Positions 58,501 to 64,000 of a stretch of DNA of 64,000 bases are shown here, piece by piece (within the stretch, counting starts at the first letter, position 1; the number at the start of each line of letters is the position of its first letter). The notes below the pieces were generated by a model, which saw only the letters and a program-made list of their open reading frames with translations, was not told the origin of the DNA and did no database searches. The stretch spans positions 35,937,561-36,001,560 of the forward strand of contig NC_088775.1 of assembly GCF_954871325.1 (NCBI RefSeq). Direction: 5' to 3'. A program made the translations under genes and the position numbers. The stretch is from Gordionus sp. m RMFG-2023 (Eukaryota > Nematomorpha > Gordioida > Chordodea > Parachordodidae).

Positions 58501-59324
58501 ATCAAAATGTCATCTTGTTTTTTGCGTGGATTCAAGATCAAATTGTATCCGGTCTATATTCTTTTAATTCTATAAATTGTTGATTTATATTTTATAAAAA
58601 AAATGATAGGACTTAAAACTGTTCATTAAAATGAAAATTAATTTGATTAACTGTTAACAAAGTTCTCCGTATCAATATATAAAAAATATTAATTAAGGAT
58701 AGGAGCACAGTGAAAAAAATTGTTGTATAAATTCCATGAGGTTAAGGATTTTCAAATAATCTCTAAAAAATGTTTTTATAAACTATAGCTCAAATATGAT
58801 GTAAGTAAGCAATGTTTCGTTACAAAAATAAATTCAATAATATATCAAATTATGACTATCGATAAAAGTGCGAAAAATATTAGTATATGAAGCAAGCTAA
58901 CTCGACTCGAGCTCGAAAAACAAGCGTGAGCCAGAAAATTAACAGTTTTGGCGTCTCTCCAAATGCCCTTGGCATACAAGCGGGTCATAATGCGCAAGGC
59001 AAGGCCGGCTAATCCGCTGGCTTCATCGTCGTTCGGGGGAGGTCCATTATGAGGGTATGAATGCGACGAAGAGGTGGCAAAGCGGTGCAACAGATTTTGC
59101 AAAGCTGAGTTGAGGTTATTATCCCGGCGTTTAAGGTTGCGCGACACCGTGTCAGAAATGAGAAATTCTCCAGCGATTTTTCGAAGCATTTTGTCGCGTG
59201 TATCACCAATTAACTCGACCGCATTTCCGCCTACGTATCCCCTATGCGGCAAAAGGTGATCAAAAAGGAGACGAGATAAATCGAGGAGTTCCACCAGTTC
59301 AGTGCGTCTCAGAGTTATGAGAAC
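34015..59324 (-). CDS. SDAD1: SDA1 homologue (60S ribosome biogenesis), ten exons visible, N-terminus missing
   Basis: SDA1 is a nucleolar/nuclear protein required for 60S subunit maturation and export. Exons in gene order are 59324-58857, 58411-58388, 55553-55376, 51504-51401, 51278-51162, 51102-50936, 47108-46961, 46797-46711, 42650-42424 and 34567-34015. They sum to 2073 nt with all phases compatible (690 aa plus stop). Family landmarks appear in the right order: LYAKGIWRDAKTVNFLAHAC; FAEKLFRQLQQRNEGFD; ERYIQPHQSNVTRLLLYLVQ; NNFITEKNSGEVITVGLNSI; VVMASRSLINLFRQKDPSML; SASRLLTQDELRLIKNY; LPSLGDIERIYKLPKMKKAD; KLKPFMMVRSKMRGKRRARS FKEK. The family's N-terminal ~120 residues are not found and may lie upstream of 59324 or outside the window. 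Introns are 445, 2834, 3871, 122, 59, 3827, 163, 4060 and 7856 nt; all the long ones contain transposons. The donor after exon 59324-58857 (GTCATA) is weak. Confidence 0.9.
34568..35069. other. Start of SDA1 last intron, unidentified repeat matter
   Basis: G-rich runs (34637-34643, 34754-34770) and catggcctgcaggtctatgg (34867-34886), which resembles a hAT-D terminus, suggest degraded hAT material. No pair of ends was found. Confidence 0.4.
35390..35740. repeat. ~117-bp subterminal satellite units, left arm of hAT-G
   Basis: Three units carry accatagaaaagtgacaattgtcataatcg followed by an A/T linker. They are inverted relative to the six units at 41230-42130 in the right arm. Confidence 0.85.
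36720..37006. mobile_element. Tc1/mariner-type MITE, copy 1
   Basis: The ends are GTGCACACAAATTGAGC and, inverted, GTGCGCACAAATTGAGC, with TA on both sides (36718-36719, 37007-37008). The 287-bp body is non-coding and matches copy 2 at 43134-43535 in inverted orientation. Confidence 0.88.
37010..38100 (+). mobile_element. Broken Ty3/Gypsy remnant (Gag, protease, start of reverse transcriptase)
   Basis: Plus-strand fragments in order are: a Gag-like piece (37043-37225, DYIQNLRKLATTCEFGEYLN), a zinc-knuckle plus aspartic protease (37430-37752, catalytic LDTGAGVSIIN), and the start of a reverse transcriptase (37869-38099, KPIFCKSRPVPYALK). It is truncated after the first part of the RT and broken, with several breaks; no LTRs are recognised. 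It lies in the centre of hAT-G. Distinct in sequence from the copy at 11390-19106. Confidence 0.8.
38098..38175. repeat. ~40-bp tandem repeat
   Basis: ttgcgatttcgatattcctat followed by aattactaaataagac occurs twice in tandem. Confidence 0.8.
39426..39776. mobile_element. hAT-D short derivative inside the ZMYM1-like hAT
   Basis: The ends are cagagccctgcag and, inverted, cagagacttgcag, with CCGGGCC/GGCCCGG words at both sides. It splits the dimerisation domain of the surrounding transposase. The 8-bp duplication is not clear. Confidence 0.8.
39921..40053. repeat. 66-bp tandem duplication
   Basis: gtgttaatttatatttccaa...tttaaaagcta is repeated head to tail with one or two changes. Confidence 0.9.
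40324..40810. other. AT-rich centre of hAT-G, nothing recognised
   Basis: No reading frame or terminus is seen here. Confidence 0.4.
41230..42130. repeat. ~117-bp subterminal satellite units, right arm of hAT-G
   Basis: Six units carry caattgtcacttttctatgg then tacatcttcactgaaat (anchors near 41265, 41384, 41692, 41810, 41924, 42040). The larger spacing between units 2 and 3 is explained by the 179-bp insertion at 41458-41636. Confidence 0.88.
41458..41636. mobile_element. 179-bp hAT MITE in hAT-G arm
   Basis: The ends are TAGTGTTGTTAAAC and, inverted, TAGAGTTGTTAAAT. The 8-bp duplication cctatttg lies at 41450-41457 and 41637-41644. A similar terminal word occurs near 62286. Confidence 0.9.
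42424..42650 (-). CDS. SDAD1: SDA1 exon (SRLLTQDE motif)
   Basis: It encodes VKNTTIDTNFSTNIDAIDKI, SASRLLTQDELRLIKNYRKR and SSKRQKTQSLHK, matching STSRVLTQEDFQKIRMAQM. The exon ends AA|GTTCTT; the split Lys is completed by the last exon. Confidence 0.9.
42700..43133. other. SDA1 intron sequence without recognised elements
   Basis: Nothing identifiable in this stretch. Confidence 0.4.
43134..43535. mobile_element. Tc1/mariner-type MITE, copy 2
   Basis: It has the same ends as copy 1 (GTGCACACAAATTGAG), flanked by TA at 43132-43133 and 43536-43537. 402 bp, non-coding, inverted relative to copy 1. It sits in an SDA1 intron. Confidence 0.88.
43538..44176. other. SDA1 intron sequence
   Basis: The word attggcccggcccgggttttac (43632-43653) may be a hAT-D remnant. 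Otherwise nothing is recognised. Confidence 0.35.
44177..45117 (+). mobile_element. Deleted hAT-B copy in SDA1 intron
   Basis: It begins CAGGGATTCGAACCGAACCC and ends ...ggttcacatctctg, with GAACCC arrays. The body matches 3176-6090 but lacks most of the transposase. The dimerisation exon (VSTERSFSHLIFSLS-like, about 44795-44900) and the short intron before it (44757-44797) are present. No duplication is retained, so it is an old copy. Confidence 0.82.
45118..46183. mobile_element. Degraded hAT-D-type pieces
   Basis: 45165-45247 ends gttcaggtctatg with ggcctggccc words. 45957-46183 has atctgcagtcccggccctg on the left and gtacctctgcaggtctct on the right, a shrunken family-D element. The sequence between (45250-45950) is AT-rich without recognised features. 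Confidence 0.6.
46190..46700. other. SDA1 intron sequence, nothing recognised
   Basis: AT-rich, no terminus or reading frame seen. Confidence 0.4.
46711..46797 (-). CDS. SDAD1: SDA1 exon (IEGIECLE)
   Basis: 29 codons, SYIEGIECLELSSKGNHNLD to LTKEQ, matching DYIPGAEVLE. Acceptor CTTGAAG|TCC, donor CAA|GTACTT. Confidence 0.8.
46961..47108 (-). CDS. SDAD1: SDA1 exon (MASRSLINLFR motif)
   Basis: It encodes NKNVVMASRSLINLFRQKDP to PYGHSDVI, matching NVMMSARTLIHLFRTLNPQ in human SDA1. Donor ATA|GTAAGT is consensus. Confidence 0.92.
47358..48223. mobile_element. hAT-D element in SDA1 intron
   Basis: The ends are CAGAGTCCTGCAGG and, inverted, TAGAGACCTGCAGAGG. The 8-bp duplication ataaataa lies at 47350-47357 and 48224-48231. 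866 bp with CCGGGCC arrays at both ends and a non-coding AT-rich core. Confidence 0.9.
48250..49600 (-). mobile_element. LINE relic with reverse-transcriptase motifs in SDA1 intron
   Basis: Minus-strand blocks in order are: FLPLQLGFEIAGGAETSAHH and IPDSIVLKLDSIYKRQH (49500-49350, fingers/palm with the LKLD catalytic block); ISPEGIQ-RAPLGPTFFCIG (about 49270-49215); SWYIDDDIVAGNLTI (about 49160-49110, the YxDD box as YIDD); and LAIYLGCNAVVPSICIDCGQ (about 48360-48295), which is the same block as ALRLGCNVVVPSICIDC in the LINE at 19768. Several stops and frameshifts separate the blocks. It is the same LINE family, with the order RT then C-terminal domain as expected. Confidence 0.82.
49610..50170. 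other. SDA1 intron sequence
   Basis: 49560-49740 may still be LINE-derived (higher G content, cctagcttggatgaatccctcc), but no motif is visible. The rest is AT-rich without features. Confidence 0.35.
50180..50391. mobile_element. 212-bp MITE (TATAGTTGGGTAAT ends)
   Basis: The ends are TATAGTTGGGTAAT in inverted orientation. The flanks ttggtaac (50172-50179) and ctggtaac (50392-50399) form an 8-bp duplication with one change. A second copy ends at 58194. Confidence 0.85.
50400..50935. other. SDA1 intron sequence, nothing recognised
   Basis: AT-rich, with no element ends seen. Confidence 0.4.
50936..51102 (-). CDS. SDAD1: SDA1 exon (KNSGEV motif)
   Basis: It encodes ILKPLIIKIANNFITEKNSG to ELYKSYK. 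The preceding intron is only 59 nt. The split Lys codon is completed by the next exon. Confidence 0.92.
51162..51278 (-). CDS. SDAD1: SDA1 exon (QPHQ motif)
   Basis: 39 codons, LQILNFYVYMERYIQPHQSN to DFLPAE, corresponding to FNFYPFLQRFLQPHQREVT of human SDA1. Acceptor ATTACAG|TTGC; donor GAA|GTTTGA. Confidence 0.9.
51401..51504 (-). CDS. SDAD1: SDA1 exon (FAEKLFRQL)
   Basis: It encodes EFAEKLFRQLQQRNEGFDHR to IIGLHK. Acceptor AATCTAG|AATTC completes the split Glu codon; donor AAA|GTAATG. Confidence 0.92.
52759..53130. mobile_element. hAT-D-like short element
   Basis: It starts agagatctgcaaagggcc and ends aaattaggcccagatcact, with GGGCTGGG and CGGGCCGGGC words inside. It looks like a diverged family-D derivative without a clear duplication. 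Confidence 0.5.
53394..54940 (-). mobile_element. Compact hAT-A element (1547 bp), empty-site reference
   Basis: The ends are TAGTGCTGTAAACATTTC and, inverted, TAGTGTTGTAAACGAACGCG. The 8-bp duplication tatataac lies at 53386-53393 and 54941-54948. It is collinear and inverted with the pieces of the composite at 2460-20744 and lacks all the secondary insertions found there. It contains the minus-strand dimerisation block PSSAPVERVFS-like (53790-53735). It probably lacks a full transposase, so it is non-autonomous. Confidence 0.92.
54781..54885. repeat. 25-bp tandem repeat, four copies, in hAT-A terminus
   Basis: ttcatcaaaaataaaaggaa cgccg is repeated exactly four times. The other hAT-A ends have one copy, so this is a local expansion of a subterminal word. 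Confidence 0.92.
55076..55097. repeat. Poly-G run
   Basis: About 19 consecutive G residues; similar runs occur at 51331-51350. Such runs in an AT-rich genome are probably hAT-associated. Confidence 0.8.
55376..55553 (-). CDS. SDAD1: SDA1 exon (basic coiled segment)
   Basis: It encodes PVIDTKQLIQNSKIVKKTKS to TLTLINLLHDSQ, equal to the Lys-rich segment and the IHLIHDPQ motif of SDA1. Acceptor CATTAG|CCGG, donor CAAG|GTATTA. Confidence 0.88.
55693..57786 (-). mobile_element. hAT transposon, family H, in SDA1 intron
   Basis: The ends are TAGAGGTGGGTGCGGGCC in inverted orientation. The flanks tttcgaac (55685-55692) and ttttgaac (57787-57794) are an 8-bp duplication with one change. Minus-strand transposase pieces are FWPQGQWMKK and IIVSDNGANLISAFKD (57115-57000, catalytic region with SDNGAN), LIQDVITRWNSVYIMIQSFL (about 56830-56760, the hAT TRWNS motif), VGIILDPNFKTLKFL (56475-56430) and ASSASSERLFSVAKLLLEES (about 56070-56010, dimerisation). 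It spans a full transposase order but is broken by several stops. Confidence 0.9.
57985..58194. mobile_element. Second copy of the TATAGTTGGGTAAT-type MITE
   Basis: It matches 50180-50391 over most of its length (tagattgggccgaattagcc, then atttagccattacctaacta). The left end is diverged and no duplication is evident. Confidence 0.75.
58388..58411 (-). CDS. SDAD1: SDA1 24-nt microexon (EADDQNQK)
   Basis: It has a strong acceptor (pyrimidine-rich, TTTTACCAG|GAAG) and donor (AAAAG|GTTAGT). It is phase 0 at both ends and encodes EADDQNQK, which fits the acidic GKDEDEKQDS-like position of SDA1 after the FFLG motif. It is supported by splice sites and position only. Confidence 0.6.
58857..59324 (-). 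CDS. SDAD1: SDA1 exon (first visible)
   Basis: 156 codons, acceptor CTAAAG|GTTCTC. It encodes VLITLRRTELVELLDLSRLL through LYAKGIWRDAKTVNFLAHAC to RVSLLHILIFFALLSI. A ~25-residue insertion (SSSHSYPHNGPPPNDDEASG) relative to human SDA1 precedes the LYAKGIW motif. The donor GTCATA is unusual; the homology ends exactly there. Confidence 0.85.
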
Positions 59325-59418
59325 CTTTAGAAATACCTTTTATTAAAGTAGATAGATGTGATTGATAGATAATATAGCAAACTAAAAATTATCATTTAAA
59401 AAATTCAACGAATAAATT

Positions 59419-60111
59419 TAGGGATGTACCGATATTTTATATCGGATCGGGCCGATATTTCGCTCATTTTAAAATATCGGTTATCGGCAAATATTATAAA
59501 ATTTTCCGATCCGATATAAAATGGCGCTTTTAACAAAATTTAAAAAAAGTTATATCTAAAAAACCATTTATTTTTATAAATAAAATCGAAATACATTTTT
59601 ATGTTTAATTTTTTTAATAGAAATAATTAGTTAATAAACATTCTGCAATATAGTTATTTTTTTCGCATTCTGTAAGTGTTCATTAATCTCTTCAGTATCT
59701 GTTTTTAGTGATGCTAGTGATATTAACAGTCCCCATCACCGCCGACATATCTCTGATATGAAAAGAAATCTTCGATATATTAATTTTAAATATTAATTTC
59801 AAATTTTATAATATATTTTTTTATTACTAATTATGTAAATAGATTAATGTTATTACTTATTATATAAATAATAGCAATTGAATTGAATATAAACTATAAC
59901 TGACCATTATAATATATTTAAATGACATATGTTATCGTATAGTAAAATTATAGATGTTGTACTAATAAAAAGTATATTAAAAATTAAAACCGGTATCTTT
60001 GCAGAATACAAAATTAGATATGATATCGAATCGGTTATCGGCTGATATCAATTTAATATCTGAAATATCGGATCGGATCGGCCTCCAAAAAGTGGTATCG
60101 GTACACCCCTA
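59419..60111. mobile_element. hAT element, family K (ATCGGATCGG words)
   Basis: The ends are TAGGGATGTACCGATA and, inverted, TAGGGGTGTACCGATA. The 8-bp duplication aataaatt lies at 59411-59418 and 60112-60119. Arrays of cgatatcggatcgg lie on both sides. The 693-bp body is non-coding. It sits just upstream of the first visible SDA1 exon, within an SDA1 intron if the gene continues. Confidence 0.9.
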
Positions 60112-60119
60112 AATAAATT

Positions 60120-61780
60120 ATAAATTTTTTTAAAAATTTGCTTGAAATGGGTCTATTTTCTAATCAAGCAATAATTTAGGTAAAATGTTATATCATCAAA
60201 AAAACTATATTAATTTATTCTGAGAAGAAAAAAATTGCAATAAGACGCGTTCGGTAGAGCCCTGAATTTTCTTATCAATTTATAAGTCCAGCCCGAAATT
60301 TAAGCTCAATCCAAAATTTTTATTTTTAATTATGTTGTTAAAAAGCCAAATTTTGATCGATTTTTAAAAATGGCCCGATTAAGATTTTAGAAATATCATG
60401 CAAACCTTTCTGCCAACTATGAGCAAAATCTCCAAGCTCACATAACATTTATCTTGCTTTTTAACAACTCTAACTTTTAGGCCCGATTTATTTATTCTAA
60501 TTCCAAATAAATATAATTATCATTTAAATTTAAGCCCAAGTATACGACTGTATTTTTTTTAAAAATTTTGGCATTGCGGGAAATCAGTGACAAAAACTGT
60601 GGGTTCTTGAGAAAAAAGAGCAGATGGGGATGGGATAAACTATTCTCAACACTCCAGGTGACCATTAGCGAAAGGCTTAATTGTTAGATTGTTTAAATTA
60701 ATGAAAAAATGATAAAAAGTAGAATTTTCATAATCGAGTAAACAATCGCTTTTACCATCCGGCGCTAAGAAAATTTCGTAAATCTACATTCATTTTTATT
60801 CACTTCCTTTAAGCCAAAAATTGATTTTTTTCAAAATCTTTCAAAGATTTAAAAATTTTAACGAAAACGAATGTTTATTCTTTTGGAATCTTCTAAGAAC
60901 ATGTTTTGTACATGCTTTTATTTTTCGATTAAAAAATAAGGATTATTTATTTATTTTCATTAGTCTTCGAAATTTGTGAAAATTTTTTTTCAAGCTTTGG
61001 GCATATCCTAAAAAATTACTCACATATTACAAATATTACAACAAATTTTTCACCGATCTGATATTTAAATTGATTTCAATTTACCATCAATCTTTGAACT
61101 AATGTCATAAAAGATCAGTATATATTCTATGCAAAATAAAAAAAAACTATAAACTATGAACAACACCTAGTTGCAAATAATATTATAAAAAATAATATCA
61201 CATTTTTTAGCTCTATTTTCTATTAGAATAATACGATTTTTTTAGATATAGAAAAATTGGTTTTTGATTTGTTATAAAATAATCATAAAATAAATCGCAT
61301 CGGCCTGGCCGGCCTGATTTAAAAAACGGTAAATATTGGCTCCGATCTGATCCGGTATTTAAAATCAGCGAAGCCCCAATTTTTATATTATTGATTAGTA
61401 GTTAAATGCTATTAAAAAGATTTTTTCTTAATACTTCACTTTTACTTTGAATTTTAATTGAAACCTCTCTCTATAACTTATCATATTCAATAGCTTTGTC
61501 TAATTAATTTGACACGTTTCAATTGTTTAATCGTTCTAGACTGTAATACCTGTGATAAAAAGTGCAATTTATTTTAATATACCAATCATCGGAGTTTTTA
61601 AAATTTTCAGCAATGACCTTCTAGCAAATAATTTACAATAACAAGCATGTAAATTTTAAAATTAAAAATACTTAAACAACCAACTTAATCAAGCTACAAC
61701 AAGTCGAAGCTGGTTACATTAGTGGATAAAAGGTTATCGATGGGTTAAAATCGATTACTTATTTAAATTCAAATTGAATA
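60120..61780. other. AT-rich region upstream of the visible SDA1 exons
   Basis: I searched both strands for the SDA1 N-terminal motifs (CYPEYL, LDPDLR) and did not find them. 60270-60480 and 61300-61380 hold weak hAT-like words (cccgatt, ggcctggccggcctg) without recognisable ends. Confidence 0.35.
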
Positions 61781-61783
61781 TCC

Positions 61784-61927
61784 ATGCCCCCTTTATGGGA
61801 GAAAAATAATGTTTTGAAGAAACTGACAAAGTTAAACAAATGCGCTGAGATTGAACATGTGCGCAAATCGACAGCAGCCGCTTATTTTTTCATCGACGGG
61901 CCGAATAGCGGCAAATTTTTATTTTAA
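61784..61927 (+). CDS. Small unrecognised open frame, 47 aa
   Basis: It reads MPPLWEKNNVLKKLTKLNKC, EIEHVRKSTAAAYFFIDGPN and SGKFLF. The local GC content and codon pattern are higher than the surroundings, which could mean an old exon or part of a degraded element. No family is recognised and no splice context is convincing. Confidence 0.2.
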   Translation: MPPLWEKNNVLKKLTKLNKCAEIEHVRKSTAAAYFFIDGPNSGKFLF

Positions 61928-61929
61928 TA

Positions 61930-63530
61930 AATTAAGTTAATTTTAAATTTAATGCATTTTTATAAAATTTATCTGGTCACTCTTACACTATTACCAGAGT
62001 TCCTGACTTTTTGCCCAATATAAATTTAAGTTATTTCTCATTCTCCCAAAAGAGAATGTAGTGGAATTTGTATCAAAATATTCAGGAATAGTCTTAAAAT
62101 TACGAAATCTTGCTTCGCTAATAATTAGTATTCAAAATATTATTTAAAAAAATTTATTAATAAAAATATTAAATAATAAAACTTGAAGTTCGGTAAATGG
62201 AAATGTTTTATTTATCAAATTTTCTTAGGGAAATTATATCAGAGATATGAGATAAAATAATTTGTAAATCGGTTTCCATTTAGCTAGTGTTGTTAAGACT
62301 CGATTAAGATTTTAGTCAAATAATATTATGTAACCTCGAGATTTGGCAAATAGTTGTTCAAATCTTTGTGTCATCTATGAGTAAAATCTTCAGGCTTGAG
62401 AAATACTTTTCTAAATAGAATACTGAGTTGGTCGTTTTTAAAAATCGGCTCAAATGGAGCGATTTTACATCACTGCTTTCGATACTGTGCCAACGGGTAG
62501 GGCAATTAAATTATAAGGTTTTAATATGAATCGAATTGTCACTGTATTGCAATTTATAACATCACCGAATAAGAATTGTTAAAAAAGTGTTCACCCACGT
62601 GGTATAGATCAATTAGAGTATCAATATCTAAAATTTGCCCTAATTTTTGATCATTCAACAAACAAATAAAAAATATTTGCAAAATACTTCTTGAAAAAAT
62701 TATAAAATATATCTATTTTATTTCAAAATTTAAGCCTGGCCAAATTTTTTCATAACCTGGCACGTTTAGAATTTAGTATTTTTCCGGCTCAGTTTGACCA
62801 AATTTGTATCCTTCCAGGCTCGTTTTTTTTTAATTCAGTAATATATCCTATGGAAAAATAACCAATCATAAGGATTTCAGTTTCTTGATTATCTTATTTA
62901 TAGTAATAAACACAAAATGTAGGAAAAGGAAAAAGAAATCGTATTTATGAATGAATGATCATAGTAGTAGGTCATTTAATCATTAACAAAATTATAAGCA
63001 AAATAAAATTTATTATTTTAGCAAAATTAGGCCTTCGAATAATTTTTTTTCTATTCTCTACTAAAGCATGGCAGGCATTTCTAATTTTTTCAAGCCTTAC
63101 GGTTAATTATTTTGCCTGGTCCAAATAATATAAATTGATAAGTTATCTGGCCCACGCCGACCTATGAGCTGATCGGGCATTGCAGATCACTATCAGGAAG
63201 AATTAAAACCCGGCGTGATTATGCGAGGAGGGGCTTCAAATAATATACATGAGTTTTTATTGACGGGTTGTAGACCAATGTGCAAGATGAATGAAAGAAA
63301 TTAACTTACAATATGATTAATTTTTTGTACTTTAAGAGCTGCCTAACTAAAATACTAAATTTATAAATAAAATTTTAGTTTCATAAAAAAAATTATGATA
63401 TGATTTAATAGAAAAAAATAATACAGATATAAAACGATTAATATAAAATGGTTGTTATAAAAATAGATAACCATAGAGTAAAAATATAAGAGACTTAATG
63501 GGAAAAATCATATATAGATATCAGAGATGT
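61930..63530. other. AT-rich region with weak MITE-like words
   Basis: 62286-62477 begins tagtgttgttaagactcg, resembling the MITE at 41458, and ends with tttacatcactg, a diverged inverse. 62730-62820 has ggccaaatttt words typical of decayed hAT ends. Otherwise nothing is recognised. Confidence 0.35.
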
Positions 63531-63531
63531 G

Positions 63532-64000
63532 CATGCCTGGCAAGGCTAGGCAGTATCGTGGATATTTGTATCTTTTTTAAATTTTGGAAAGTATCTTTAT
63601 CCAGTATCTAAGATACATATTATTTAAAAGTAATTGTATCTTAACCAACTTTGTATTCAAAAAGATACAGATACTTTTAAAAAAATTTATATTATATAAT
63701 ATAAATAGTATTAAAATTTAAAATGATATAGTTTTAAAATTTAAATGAAAAATTTAATCAGAAATTTAGATATTTTAAGATAATGTATGATATATGACGT
63801 TGGTCGTCATATAGCAATTTGCTAACAATTAGAACTTCCATATATTATTTGAATCGTTTTATATCCGTCTATTTTAAAATAATGGAAGAAGAAAATAGAA
63901 TAATATGTTTATTTTCGTCTTCAGATGATTTTCCAACCAAAAAATATTACTATAAATTTAAATTAAGTATTTTAAATGGGAAATTTTTTCAAGTACTTCA
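63532..64000 (+). mobile_element. Left end of another hAT (GTATCT words), runs off the window
   Basis: It begins cagagatgtgcatgcctggc, followed by repeats of gtatctttat and agatacat on alternating strands, the usual layout of a hAT terminus in this window. A possible transposase start (MEEENRIICLFSSSDDFPTK) lies at 63882. Confidence 0.55.

Overview
This is an AT-rich eukaryotic window of about 64 kb made of two sparse host genes drowned in transposable elements. The standard genetic code fits both genes, and GT-AG introns range from 59 nt to almost 8 kb. The mix of a double-BTB/BACK protein gene, a THAP-type P element and hAT, Tc1-like, Mutator-like, LINE and Ty3/Gypsy elements points to a metazoan with an AT-rich, transposon-heavy genome, for example a cnidarian or myxozoan-like lineage. 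I cannot name the species from sequence alone.

Host genes. (1) An SDA1 homologue (SDAD1 family, 60S ribosome biogenesis) lies on the minus strand. Ten exons from 59324 down to 34015 join in one continuous frame (2073 nt, 690 aa) and cover everything except the N-terminal ~120 residues. Its introns hold at least ten separate transposons. (2) A two-exon double BTB/POZ plus BACK protein gene lies on the minus strand at 25491-23576 (421 aa). It also has a hAT derivative in its intron.

Layout. 1-2348: right part of a ZMYM1-like hAT. 2460-20744: an 18.3-kb composite hAT (family A) with 8-bp target duplications. It is filled by hAT-B, hAT-C, a foldback palindrome with 145-bp subrepeats, an (ATATT)n array, a broken Ty3/Gypsy element and a LINE tail. 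The Gypsy copy itself contains a P element (holding a hAT-D), a Mutator-like element with a tRNA-like core, and a Tc1-like element. 20.7-23.5 kb: two more copies of the tRNA-bearing element and G/C homopolymer runs. 23.6-25.5 kb: BTB gene. 26.7-33 kb: nested hATs (F in E), hAT fragments, and a LINE relic split by a 383-bp hAT MITE. 34.0-59.3 kb: SDA1 with its transposon-filled introns. The last intron holds a 7.3-kb composite hAT-G, with long inverted arms and ~117-bp subterminal satellites, which contains further elements. 59.4-64 kb: a hAT-K element, AT-rich sequence and the start of another hAT.

The strongest results are (a) exact empty sites, visible inside the window itself, that prove several nesting events; (b) short elements with Mutator-style 9-bp target duplications and terminal inverted repeats around a tRNA-like module with A and B boxes; and (c) a phase-consistent SDA1 gene model with a 24-nt microexon. 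Names of hAT families (A, B, ...) are labels used only in this annotation.
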